A program made the translations under genes and the position numbers. A stretch of 64,000 nt of DNA from Phycomyces blakesleeanus NRRL 1555(-) (lineage: Eukaryota > Mucoromycota > Mucoromycetes > Mucorales > Phycomycetaceae): the NCBI RefSeq assembly GCF_001638985.1, contig NW_017265155.1, forward strand, positions 744,001-808,000, in the 5' to 3' direction. The notes below the pieces were generated by a model. That model had not been told where the DNA came from. It saw only the letters and a list, made by a program, of their open reading frames with translations, and searched no databases. Position 1 is the first letter of the stretch, and every line of letters begins with the position of its first letter. Below are positions 1-10,246 of the stretch, in pieces.

Positions 1-1170
1 ATTTCTGATCCATATATCCTTTTATCAACCATCTATGATAAAAAAAAACGAGAGTATTTAGTGTCAAAAAAACAGTATGCACAAGCGCCTAAAAACTATT
101 AAGCTAATGAACCTGATTATTATATTTACAAAGAGAAGATATTTAATTGAATTTTTGAAAGTATAACAAGATTCTGTCACGCTGTGTTTGGGTCTATCCA
201 TCTTCTGTGTATCTAAAAAGCACACCACCCTTAATTCCCTCCTCACCTCATCAATTGCAAGATGTCACAATACTCTTTATATATTGAATTTTTTCCCATT
301 ACTTACTTCAAAAACTTCACCCTATCTTTTTTTTACTTTTATTTCCCCACACCTTCTTTCGTTCTCATTCTTCCGAAAAACATTCTTTAAGAAAAACTTA
401 TAAATATTTACAAACAATTCATAACTGAAGGACAACTTTGAAACCATACTACAAAAAAAACGATACTCTGTTTGTCAAAAACACACCTTTCTTCTGAAGA
501 AAAATTCCATTCGCTCTCTAAGCTACGAATCGTTGAATTTAGTATTTAGACAAATTAGTCTGTTCTTTTCCCTTTTTTACAAAATCTATTTCTTCCTTGC
601 AATTTCCCTTTCTCGCTCTTTCTCGCTCTTTCTCTCTCTTGGTCTTTCTGCCAAATCTCTATTTCTATAATCCCTCTTTTTCCTGAACAATTATATCCAA
701 AGAACAACACACTACAAGATAATTCTGATCACTCGGAAGGTAATATCTAAACTTTTCCATATGACACTGAAAACCGCGTGTAGTTCTTAATATTGAACAA
801 CATAAGGTACAGAAGACCGCACAAAAAAGTATTTTCAACATAGTGGTTTAATTTTTAATAGTTAATGAAGGCTTCAAAAAGGAATTACTATGTAACAATA
901 TCCTTTTAATATTCATGGTAGTTCTTTTTTAACTTTGAGTATCGATATTTACAAACTAGATACACATCTAGGTATATTTTATTCTTCAGAAAAACACTTT
1001 CGCTTAATACTACAGCTAAATTTGGTATTCGGATAGTTATACTTATATCAGAGATTTCTCAAGCATAAATAAAAAGCGTGATGTTAGTATAGCCATGTCC
1101 AAAACTGAGTCTATATTTACCGATACCAATGACCACCAGTATTTTAAGCCTTATCCACATTGTCTTGTAT
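1..1170. other. AT-rich stretch without a recognisable gene
   Basis: No reading frame here resembles a protein and no structural RNA was recognised. A pyrimidine-rich patch with CTCGCTCTTT repeats near 600-650 looks like the leader of a fungal Pol II gene, but no credible coding exon follows it. The short frames on both strands are low-complexity. Confidence 0.6.
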
Positions 1171-2336
1171 CAGTTTCTTACCGTTATCGTCATAATCGTC
1201 TCAATAATATTAACCGTCGTAATCGTCCTAATCGACTTGATCGTCTTCAAATTCTACATCTAATAAACAATAAAGAAAAGTAATGGTCGTGATGGTCATA
1301 GTGCTCGTGATGGTCATAGTGCCCGCAATGGTCGTAGTGCTCGTAATGCTCGTAGTAGTCGTAGTGGTTGTAATAATTGTAATAATTGTAATAGTCATAA
1401 TCGTCGTAACTGTCTTAGAATTCTACATGTAATAAACAATACAGAAATTTAATGGTCGTAATGGTCGTAATGATCGTAATCGTCTTAATTGCCGAAGTGG
1501 TCGTAGTGGTCGCAGTGGTTATAATCGTCATAACGGTCCTAGAATTCTACATCTAATAAACAATACAGCAAATTAATTGTCGTAATGGTCTTGATGGTCG
1601 TAATCGTCGTAATCGTCGTAATCTTCATAACTGTCTTAGAATTCTGCATCAAATAAACAATACAGAAAATTAATGATCGTAATGGTCATTAATGGTCGTA
1701 TTCGTTGTATTTGTCGTATTCGTCCTGATGGTCGTAATGGTCTTAACTGTCTTATAATTATACATCTAGTAAACGATACAGAAAAGTACTGGTCGTAATT
1801 GTCGTAATTGTCGTAATGGTGGTAGGGTCGTAAGGTCGTTATCGTGGTTATCTTTGTAATCGTCTTTATCGTCTTAATTGTTGTAACTGTTGTAGTGGTA
1901 GTAACTGTGTTAGAATTCTAAATTTAATAAACAATACAAAAAAGTAATCGTCGCAATCGTAGTTATGGTCGTAATCGTCGTAATCGTCGTAATCGTCGTA
2001 ATCGTCGTAGTGGTCGTAATTGTTGTAGTGGTCGTAATTGTTGTAGTGGTAGTAACTGTGTTAGAATTCTAAATCTAATAAACAATACAAAAAAGTAATT
2101 GTTGTAATCGTCGTATTCGTCATAATCGTCGCAATCGTCGCAATCGTCGTAATCGTCGTAATCGTCGTAATCGTCGTAGTGGTCGTAATTGTTGCAGTGG
2201 TAGTAACTGTGTTAGAATTCTAAATCTAATAAACAATACAAAAAAGTAATTGTTGTAATCGTCGTATTCGTCATAATCGTCGTATTCGTCGTAATTGTCG
2301 TAACTGTCTTAGAATTCTACATCTAATAAACAATAC
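1171..2336. repeat. Minisatellite of GTCGTAAT-type units with a recurring spacer
   Basis: The sequence is dominated by degenerate 6/12-mers of the type GTCGTAATCGTC. A conserved ~35-45 bp spacer (core TAATAAACAATACA, preceded by TTAGAATTCTA) recurs about nine times, near 1249, 1420, 1540, 1641, 1757, 1914, 2066, 2217 and 2309. Spacing is roughly 90-170 bp, giving a higher-order repeat. The last units (about 1900-2300) are nearly identical, which suggests recent expansion. The array runs straight into the N gap, so its true length is unknown. The short frame at 1095-1283 is part of this repeat, not a gene. Confidence 0.9.
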
Positions 2337-2436
2337 NNNNNNNNNNNNNNNNNNNNNNNNNNNNNNNNNNNNNNNNNNNNNNNNNNNNNNNNNNNNNNNN
2401 NNNNNNNNNNNNNNNNNNNNNNNNNNNNNNNNNNNN
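2337..2436. other. Assembly gap of 100 N
   Basis: One hundred N characters directly follow the minisatellite. A round gap of 100 is usually a placeholder, so the missing length is probably unknown and likely contains more of the tandem repeat. Confidence 0.99.
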
Positions 2437-2847
2437 GAATTGGCTCATGTAGCCGACTTTAATTTGATTTATTTCTTCTACTGAAAAAGTTACAGTAAGC
2501 TTGAATGTCTAAGAGCATATCAGTTAGTCCCATTTTCTATTTTTTTTAATAAATCGACTTAAGCTGTATTGGCACTGAAAAAGTCAAAAATAAATAAATA
2601 AATAAATAAATAAAGGGTCAACTTTCAGTTACAATTAACAGAACTATTTTACTATTCTACTATTTAATAGTATTCTTCACTAGTAAATGTACTCATTTTT
2701 CCCCTAAAAGCACTTTATTATATGCTTTACTTTTATTTCTAATATCAAAAAATTAAGTTAAATATTTCCAAAATTATCAGCCTTGTAGTAGGCATAATCT
2801 CTTGGAGTTTCTGTTATCATCATTGTATACTATTGAGACGGAATGTA
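2437..2847. other. AT-rich spacer, short (AAAT)n microsatellite
   Basis: No gene seen. A short AAAT microsatellite lies at about 2587-2614. Confidence 0.6.
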
Positions 2848-3305
2848 TTGGTTTATATAAAGAAGTAGTCCAAATGGTTAACAGAAAAAGAGAATATGTA
2901 TCAATCTCCTCTAACAACTCCTTAGCCCTAATATTGGCAATTGGCAGCTTGTTCTCTCGAGAAAGATAAAAAGAAAATAGAAGTGATATGTAAGGATGTT
3001 CTTTATTGCTTTCATCTTTCGATGTTTATATAGATATTTTGATAATAAATAAAATAATATAATTAGTTAGATATTACTAAGCTATTACTAAGAGGTTGGA
3101 ATAAACTATGCTTCATAAAAAAATAAGAGAGAGAAATAGAGGTAGATAGTCATTGTTGGGGTTCATTGTTACAGTCCTTATGATTTTCAATTGATTGCTG
3201 CGCCAGTGGTAACAATCATGTTCTTCCCAAAATTATTACTTAATCGATTGGTTTACATAATTGATACAAAAAGATTTAGAGATATGTGATATGTTTGGGC
3301 CGGCC
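2848..3305 (+). repeat. Left arm of a long inverted repeat
   Basis: This arm reads from TTGGTTTATATAAAGAAG inward. It matches the reverse complement of 7521-7958 for about 450 bp with moderate divergence. Shared landmarks in order are CAAATGGTTAACAG, AAGAAAGATAAAAAGAAAAT, CTTATTGCTTT-like, TATATAGATATTT, AAACTATGCTTC, ACATAATTGATACAAA and GATATGTTTGGG. A partial third copy in the orientation of the right arm lies at about 3935-4105. The arms look like long terminal inverted repeats of a DNA transposon or foldback element. The exact ends are not certain and no transposase was found between them. Confidence 0.75.
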
Positions 3306-4779
3306 GAAAATGTGAATATACATGCAACATGTCAATGTCAATATTAATCAATATTGAATGAGGAATGGAGGTCACAGAAATATAATGTTAAAGGATTGCA
3401 GATAATCTGGTAGGAGAGTGGTGAGACGTGCTATATTGGTTTATGTGATGTAATGGTTGATGAAAAAAGTATAGATAAAAAGAGAAGAAGGGGTGGTCAG
3501 ATCAACATTCACAGCTTTTGTAGAAAATAGTAGTGTTCTTATGATCGAGACCCAGAAAAAAGAAAGGAAAAGAAAATATAAGTGTAAAAACTGTTCTTTA
3601 TGGGATTGATTTGTTTGGGACTATATAGTTTTCTTTGAGTTAAGCTGATATCACGTTATTGAGATAATTCGATAGTTTATATAATAATAATTGTGTTGGT
3701 AATTGAATATGGGTACTTGTCCAAAACCAACTGAGCCACCAGCTTGTCAATAGATACTTAGACTGTACTAGTATAAAATATAAAAATTAACGTAAAGGAA
3801 AGAATCTCTATAAGCCTTGAAATATTGTTCAAAAGTAATTAATACGCTACAAGTCTTAATATATTATAACTTGAAGTAAAAAGATTTCTGTAAAGAAGCT
3901 GCTGAAATTGCTCTTGCTAATTATCTTATTCTATTAGCTGCTGATATATATATATATAAGCATAAGAAAATAAATGTAATATAGATCACCCTAACATATC
4001 TCTCTTTTTATTTTCTCTATTACTTTTAAGAGAATAGACTGATATTGACAATATATATTCTCTTTTATTCTTAACCATTTGAGCAATCTATCATATAAAC
4101 CACTCGTCTCTTTTGCAATAACATTTATACAGTTATTTATTTGTCTTTGAACATAATTCTGTAAATAATAAGCTGTGCTGGCTAACGTGTGTGAATATAC
4201 ACTATAATAGCAATATTTTGATCTATCAAGAGTAAGAAAAAATATTATACTTGTAGTTCAAAAGAAATATTGCATACATATATAGAATTGAATAGACTAT
4301 TTTTTTTTAAAAAAAAAAGTATACTTGAGAACTGGTAGAATACCAACTGCTTTAATAAATATATGCCACTGTTTGCTTAATAGTAGTACTTTTCTACTTA
4401 CATGTCTTTTAACATACTTTGTGAAATGAAAGTAAACAAATTGTGGTTAGAAGGTTAAGGAGGCTTTCTTTATTTGTATGGCGGATTTTTAAAAAACAGT
4501 ATGATCATCAGTAGTGTGATTAGAAACATAGAAAAATATATTTCTCCAAAGACATAAAAAGGTTATATAAAGCATAGTAATACTCAAATTCACCCATTGG
4601 CTGTACTACTCAATGTATTTATTAGGCAATACCAAGAGGTTTTTGATAATAGTCTGGAACAAAAAGCATATAACTTTTACCTACAACGTAAAGCCCTTTA
4701 GTTTTTATATGAATTTGTTTTGATTTGCCCAAAATAGGCCTTTTACGCCTTCTGTGCTGCGCCAGCCCCATTTTTTTCA
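3306..4779. other. AT-rich interior, partial copy of the inverted-repeat arm
   Basis: There is no coding sequence. A shortened copy of the arm, in minus orientation, occupies about 3935-4105, with landmarks TATATAAGCAT, CACCCTAACATATC, TATTGACAATATATAT and TTAACCATTTGAG. The left arm plus this copy would form a ~1.26-kb non-autonomous element (2848-4105). Confidence 0.5.
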
Positions 4780-4786
4780 TATAAAA
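4780..4786 (+). promoter_or_regulatory. TATAAAA box upstream of the spliced rRNA-like locus
   Basis: A TATAAAA motif lies about 215 bp upstream of the first well-formed 5' splice site (4995), followed by a pyrimidine-rich stretch. It could be a Pol II promoter for the spliced transcript described next. This rests on motif and position only. Confidence 0.35.
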
Positions 4787-4864
4787 ATTGATACAATTCC
4801 CAATTTCTTGTAATCCCCCCTCTTCCTCCTGGTTTCCCTTTGGTGGTCCTTGGTTTCCGACACG

Positions 4865-5557
4865 GTAAGAAAATCGCCTTTAGATGCCTATATCTTTCCA
4901 TTTGCATAAGGCTCATACTGATATTTACTATGGAAACGCACCCCAGACGCGGTCTCTAGCTAAGTTTCAAAAACAATGTCCAGTCTAATAGCAGGTAAGA
5001 CAATATACAGACACACACACGCCTTGACACGGTCAGCGTACTAACTACAGCCCAGTGTCTCTTGTGCTTTTTTTGTCTTGTATGCCCAGCGTCCATTCCA
5101 CTGTAGCTACGGAGAGGTCCTTCACGTCATGTTCATGTATCAGGTAAGTAAATATACAGATAGATACTTTGACACAATCAACACACTAACTATGGTTCGA
5201 TGCTTTCATTTTTTATGACAGTGTCCAGTGTCCAGTGTCTAGTTCCGTTTTGCTTTCGAGCATAAGTACTGTTTAAGCCCTACGCGGTTATCTGCTAGGT
5301 AAGTAAACGCATACACACACACACACATACCCACACTTTGACACGATCAACACACTAACTATGATTTAATGTTTTATTTTATTTTATTACAGTGTCCAGT
5401 GTCCCGTTTCCAGTCCCGTTTTGCTTTTGAGCATCAGTACTTTTTAAGCTCTTTGCGATTATCGGTTAGGTAAGTAAACGCGCACACGCGCACATACTTT
5501 GACATGACAAGTATATTAACCTTTTACTCTATTTTTTTTCTATTTCTACATTTGCAG
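4865..5557 (+). ncRNA. Non-coding spliced exon array with a duplicated 77-nt exon
   Basis: Four candidate introns follow each other: 4995-5089, 5144-5221, 5299-5392 and 5470-5557. Three start GTAAGTAAA and the first GTAAGAC. All end in AG. They carry a branch-point-like TACTAAC or CACACTAAC, or TATTAACC in the last. The enclosed exons are 5090-5143 (54 nt), 5222-5298 (77 nt) and 5393-5469 (77 nt). The two 77-nt exons are clear duplicates: both start TGTCCAGTGTCC and share CCGTTTTGCTTT and GAGCAT. Every frame of the first 77-mer contains a stop, so the exons are non-coding. A possible extra donor lies at 4869. The last acceptor (5557) joins to the rRNA-like sequence. The start of the first exon is unknown. 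Confidence 0.6.
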
Positions 5558-5650
5558 TGATCCCTGAATACCTCGTATTCTATTGGTCACGATATATCAA
5601 AAGGAATATACGTAAACATTTTCATGCAAGATGTGTATATCATGGTCTTT

Positions 5651-5795
5651 AACAATGAGTCTCCGGGCTCATTTCCAACTCGCTCATTGTAGACGCCTTA
5701 TTTATAGGGCTTGTCTTAATATGAGATTCTGGTTTTTTATTGGAAGCATTGCGCTCTTTGGCTAGTCTGGCCATTGAGTTCGCTCAAGGTGCTAT
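5651..5795 (+). rRNA. Divergent 5.8S rRNA-like segment
   Basis: By eye this aligns with the 3' two thirds of eukaryotic 5.8S rRNA. The motif CATTGCGCTCTTTGG (5757-5771 region) matches the conserved 'GCATATTGCGCTCTTTGG' block. The following CCATTGAGTTCG corresponds to the 5.8S 3' end ('GCCTGTTTGAGTG'). The 5' part is much weaker. It runs directly into the LSU-like sequence with no ITS2, as in microsporidian or bacterial LSU. The alignment is from memory. It may be a pseudogene or a divergent paralogue. Confidence 0.6.
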
Positions 5796-6850
5796 GGTCT
5801 GAAATCTGATCTGTGCCTTGCGCGATTCTACTTGCATTTACTGCAGGGGAGAAGAAACCAAAAGGGATTCTGTCTTGGACTTTATTGTTTGAGATGGAGA
5901 AGCTCCAATGTTTGAACCGGAGTGGTCTTTTGGCTGCTCTGGATTGTGAACTAGTGAACTGCTTTTCCAGACATACCAACAAGTCAGTAGCCTTCACTCC
6001 CTGGAAAAGGTTATTGGAGGGTGCAATCCCCTCACCTTGTCTTGAGTTCTTGTCTTTGTGTTAAGTAGCTTCCGATGAGTCGGGTTGTTTTTACAAACTC
6101 CCTAATCCCGGTGAAAAGTTTCATCGAAGGCTAAACTTATTTATAAAAAACCAACTGATCACAAGTACCGTCAGGGAAAGTAGCTCTTAGTGTAGAGCAT
6201 AACTGGTGTTAAAGACCTTCCTGAGTCAGTCATATGAAGGCGAAAGCCGGATGAAATCCACGTCAGTTTTTTCTGTGTTGTGCGGCACATAACATGGAGA
6301 AGACTGAGGAACGCAGAGGTAGCTTTATGCTATTTTCTTAGGACGTTGGATATTGGCTCTCCAGATTTTGTCCTTTGGGACATGTCAAGATTGTCACAGA
6401 AAGGTGCAAGTATAAGGGTGTATCACCTGGATGCGTAGAGTTTTTTAAATTCGTTGAGCACCTGGACGTGAGGTAATACAGGTAGATTCCAGCAGAATCG
6501 ACAGATTACCCAGTACAATCGCCTGTATTTTACTGCTTCCTGTTGAAATGATCCCTGTGCTTTTCAAGTCCCTCATTGCTTAGACTTTGATACTTGTAAC
6601 CCACGCTCTGGTAAACAGAACTGGACATGAGGGACGAACCCGAAGCAAAGTTAAGGTGCCTAAGTAAATGCTATGCTGTTCACTTGGGTGTCTCAGACAC
6701 CTGTCCCGAGCAGTTTGGCATTAAAGCATTTCACCGATACTTTGCCGTCATGGTAAATTTGATGCCATGCCGAGTAGGCAGGAATGAGGGTTGTTGAGAA
6801 GCTTGGGTGTAAACTTGAGTGGATCGGCCTTCAAGCGCAGGTCTTGACAA
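5796..6850 (+). rRNA. Divergent, 3'-truncated large-subunit (28S) rRNA-like sequence
   Basis: The segment is colinear with roughly the first third of eukaryotic 28S rRNA. Landmarks in order: GAAATCTGATCTG (start of 28S), GGGGAGAAGAAACC ('GGAGGAAAAGAAACC'), CCTGGAAAAGG (6000-6010), GAGGGTGCAATCCC, GAGTCGGGTTGTTT, AAGTACCGTCAGGGAAAG (6163-6180, one change from the universal GTGAGGGAAAG), GACTGAGGAACGCAG (6302-6316), CTGCTTCCTGTTGAAA, CAGAACTGG (6616-6624), GTTAAGGTGCC (6650-6660) and GAGTAGGCAGG (6772-6782). Similarity stops near 6850, before the peptidyl-transferase region. Divergence is large, several variable domains are shortened, and no SSU rRNA lies nearby. It may be an ancient rDNA fragment, a pseudogene inside a transposon, or the last exon of the spliced non-coding transcript upstream. 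Translations of this stretch should not be called proteins. Confidence 0.75.
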
Positions 6851-7191
6851 AAAAATCTTTATTTTTTACTTTTTGGGATAAATCGGATACACTTTAAAAA
6901 CAGACGAACGAATATTTTAATACAATATTCAGTACTGAGATCTGTTTGAATTTTTTTATTTTCTTACAAGCAAGGTATGTATATGTATATATAGACTCGT
7001 ACCAACAATAGTCATCATACTTATTAAACTCTAATATATTAATAATACAACTTCTTTAGCATTCTTGGCTTAGCCGATCTTCTTTCACTTGACAACTCAT
7101 GCCTAAAAACATATAAATACAAAGGTACAGTTTTTCTTTTAAAAAAAATCAATAGTTTAATGACGTTTCATTAACTTTCTTCATCTCATGT

Positions 7192-7255
7192 ATGCAATTA
7201 AGCATTCACATGCAATTAGGCATTGCCACGCAATTAGGCATTGACATGCACTTAA
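7192..7255. repeat. 18-bp tandem repeat, about 3.5 units
   Basis: Units start at 7192, 7210, 7228 and 7246 with consensus ATGCAATTAGGCATTGAC. The array is small and lies between the rRNA-like segment and the right inverted-repeat arm. No gene is seen in 6851-7520. Confidence 0.8.
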
Positions 7256-7520
7256 TATTACAAACGCCAGCCCGAGTATTGTTTTATTACATATAGGTAA
7301 TCACCGCCACCTCCTTAAAGGTTTTTGAATATTAAACTCTTTTTTTTTTCACTCTTCTGGTGGAGTATTCTTATTAGATCTCTATAGAGCTAAGATCTGG
7401 GCTACTTGACAGCCTTACTATTACTATAAAAATATGCTAGGAAGCTTTATCTTCATTGAGAGCTTAGATAAATAAAGTATTCCTCATTCTCATTAGCTCA
7501 TTGCTAGTGTCTTGGAACTT

Positions 7521-7958
7521 CCATATGACCCAAACATATCTTATCTTTCTAAATCTTTTTCTTTGTATCAATTATGTAAATAAATTGCTCAAGTCTTGAC
7601 CACAAGAAGAATATAATTCTTATAGCTGGCAAAGAAATCAATTAAAAAACGCAAGAATTGTAACAATCAATGCCAACAATATCGATCTATTTCTATTTCT
7701 TTCTCTTATTCATCATTAATTATCCAAAGAAGCATAGTTTATCCCAGCATATTTATTAATTATTGAAATATCTATATAAGCATCAAAAGAGAAAAGCAAT
7801 AAGGAACACCCTTACACATCACTTTTATTTTCTTTTTATCTTTCTTGAGATAACAAGCTGTTAATTGCCAATATTTGGGCCAAGGAGTTGTTAAAGGAGA
7901 CCAATATATATCCCTTTCTTTCTGTTAACCATTTGGGTCACTTCTTTACATAAACCAA
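7521..7958 (-). repeat. Right arm of the long inverted repeat
   Basis: This is the reverse complement of 2848-3305 with scattered differences. Read on the minus strand it begins TTGGTTTATGTAAAGAAG and ends around GATATGTTTGGGTC. Together with the left arm it encloses the spliced rRNA-like locus, giving a ~5.1-kb unit. Target-site duplications could not be fixed. Confidence 0.75.
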
Positions 7959-8086
7959 CACAGCCAGTATCACCTTTTCAAATGTAAAGAATAATGATTC
8001 AGAAATAAGGTGAAATAAGCCCAGATTGTAAAACTATGCTTTTCTCATAATATATTAGATTTTCAATGCAAAGAGCTTTACTTATA

Positions 8087-8578
8087 GGGGGTTTCACCAG
8101 TTCCGGATGCTTGACTGTTAGATGTAATGATAGCTTAACCACTATTCAATAATAATCAATATCGAAAAAAACTATTGAGTACCATTAATGTCTCTTGGTT
8201 GATATGTTTTCTCTCATATATGTCAAAATTCATAGGTACAATACGCTTGATTAGAATACTCATAAATATAGTGCCTATGCCCAAATTCCCCACAATTAAG
8301 TTAGACTTCTATAATTTGGTATCAATATAGCCACTCTTACATAGATTTCTTATGTTTTATTTTTGACTTTGCTTTTCTATGAACCTGGCCATCAATTGTA
8401 CATAAAGTACAAATTTTTGTAAATTTTGGTCAAGTCATGACAACTAGAGTATCGAACAATTTTTTTTTGGATACCTGGATGCTGTTTTCAATTTTTGAAG
8501 CTTCGTCACAGCCAATCGTTTTTTGAATTAAACTACCGCTACATCCAACAGTCAAGCATCCAGAGCTGGTGAAACCCC
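8087..8578. mobile_element. MITE-like element with ~46-bp terminal inverted repeats
   Basis: The left end GGGGGTTTCACCAGTTCCGG and its continuation through GGATGCTTGACTGTT are repeated in inverted orientation at about 8532-8578, ending CTGGTGAAACCCC, with a handful of mismatches over ~46 bp. The ~490-bp element has no coding capacity. A TA lies immediately left of the element and TATA a few bases to the right, so a TA target is possible but unproven. Confidence 0.7.
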
Positions 8579-10246
8579 TTTTTTTATAAATACAAGTGTT
8601 TCTTTACATTAAGATTTATCGTCGTGTTGATTTCAATACATATACAATATATATGATTAAGGCTTGATTTTGTTAATGCTTTTGTAATGTGGATTCAATT
8701 GCGTATAGCTTGTAGCTTATAGGAACAAGTTTAACGTTAACCTCCTTAATAATTTTTGATTTTCTTCTTCTTTCTATTCCTTGTTCATCCCCCCCCCCTC
8801 CAACCCTTGGAATTTTATTGTACTTTATTTTATTTTTCTCTGTGTGTGTGTGTCAAGGTATAAATTCAAAAATGAAACAAAGATCTCGATCAAAATAATC
8901 TTATTTGTGTGCAACAATTTCTTTCTTCTGATCGCCTCCCACCAAATTTCTCCTTTACTTCTTTTTCTTTTATCCCTTCATAACCCTCATTTGATAGCCA
9001 TCGCCACTTTTCAACACAGTAAAGCTAAAACTACAACAACAACAACAACAACACTAGTAATATTAAGGGAATTGTGCTTAATCGACATTCAACAAACTCC
9101 CCAAAAGAAAGTGCTACAGGAGGGATAATAGTCGCGGAAACAAATGGAAATATATCCGTGGTCTAGACAATCTTGTAAATATCCAGATATTATTCTTATA
9201 TTTTAATTTAGTACCAATTCCTCCCCTTAACATTAACTTTGATTACCCTTTAATCTCACTTTCCTTTTGTGCTTATATATGTATATATGTATGCATGTGT
9301 ATGATCACACTCAAAACATGGTCCGTGCGATTGATAAAGAAAGCCAAATGTTTCTATAGTGGAATACTTACTATATATATATATATATATAAGAATAACT
9401 TGATCATGGAATTGTAGGCAAGTTACCTTGTACTTGTAAAACCATTGCTTACAACACTCCTTTACCACAAATATAATAATAATCTTTATAGTATTGATGA
9501 GAGATCGTTATTCTGGAATAAAGGCTTTGATTCTGGGTCCCTTGAAAAGAACCCCATATTTTCTTTTCTCTCTCCTTTTCAAATAAATACATACACTCGA
9601 GTATTTAAAGAATACAATATTTGTTGTCTTGAAAATATAAACCAGATCCAAATAATAGATAATACCTACTATGAAAGAAAGGTTTTGATTTTTGTTACCT
9701 GACGGTGGGCCGTCAAATTGTAGTAACTAGTTATACCTTTAGATTGTAGTCAATCGACTGCTTAATATAACGTAAGACCGTTTGTCTTTTGGTAAGTCAT
9801 TGTCTCCTGTTCTCTCTTATTAGATTAGCAATTTTTCATTTAGATTTTAATACCTAAACTTTAATAAAAAAAAGGTGATCTTTTTTATTTTCACACACGT
9901 AAAGAGAGGTATAGATAGGGCCATTGGATTCATTATTAATTATTATTACAAGATCGGAAAATACTTTGGACATAAAGTGTATATAGACAATATATTATGA
10001 CTCATTTTTATTATTATTTAACCAAATAGATAAATAAAGAAGAGCTGTAGTTATAGTATATCTTTATTTATTTATATATTATTAATATAAAAAAAGTAGA
10101 TGAATAGCTAAAAAGAAGAATGAAAAAGAAACTTACTCAGTGTATAGTTTGATGGTATACAGGGTGTAGATATTGTGTGTGTGTGTTTCTTTTTATTACT
10201 CAAATAGTCTAAAAATCCATCCTCATCATCATATTGTTCTTTTTTT
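8579..10246. other. Intergenic, no supported gene
   Basis: A frame at 8781-9128 is low-complexity (poly-Thr from an ACA repeat, hydrophobic runs) and has no family resemblance. The pyrimidine-rich sequence around 8900-9050 resembles a Pol II leader, but no coding exon could be built downstream. TA and TG microsatellites occur near 9370 and 10170. Confidence 0.55.

Noticed and set aside
188..403. 71-aa frame near the window start
   Set aside because: Phe/Ser/Leu-rich translation of pyrimidine-rich DNA, most likely a leader or non-coding.
1171..2336. Resemblance of the repeat array to a CRISPR-like pattern (repeats plus spacers)
   Set aside because: The spacers are the conserved part and the units are degenerate microsatellite. 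The host is a eukaryote and there are no cas genes.
5737..6064. Open frames of 83-86 aa on both strands
   Set aside because: They lie entirely within the LSU rRNA-like sequence. The nucleotide similarity to 28S explains the region and neither translation resembles a protein family.
8781..9128. 115-aa frame that could be a small gene
   Set aside because: Composition is dominated by an ACA microsatellite and hydrophobic low-complexity runs. There is no family match and no convincing splice partner.
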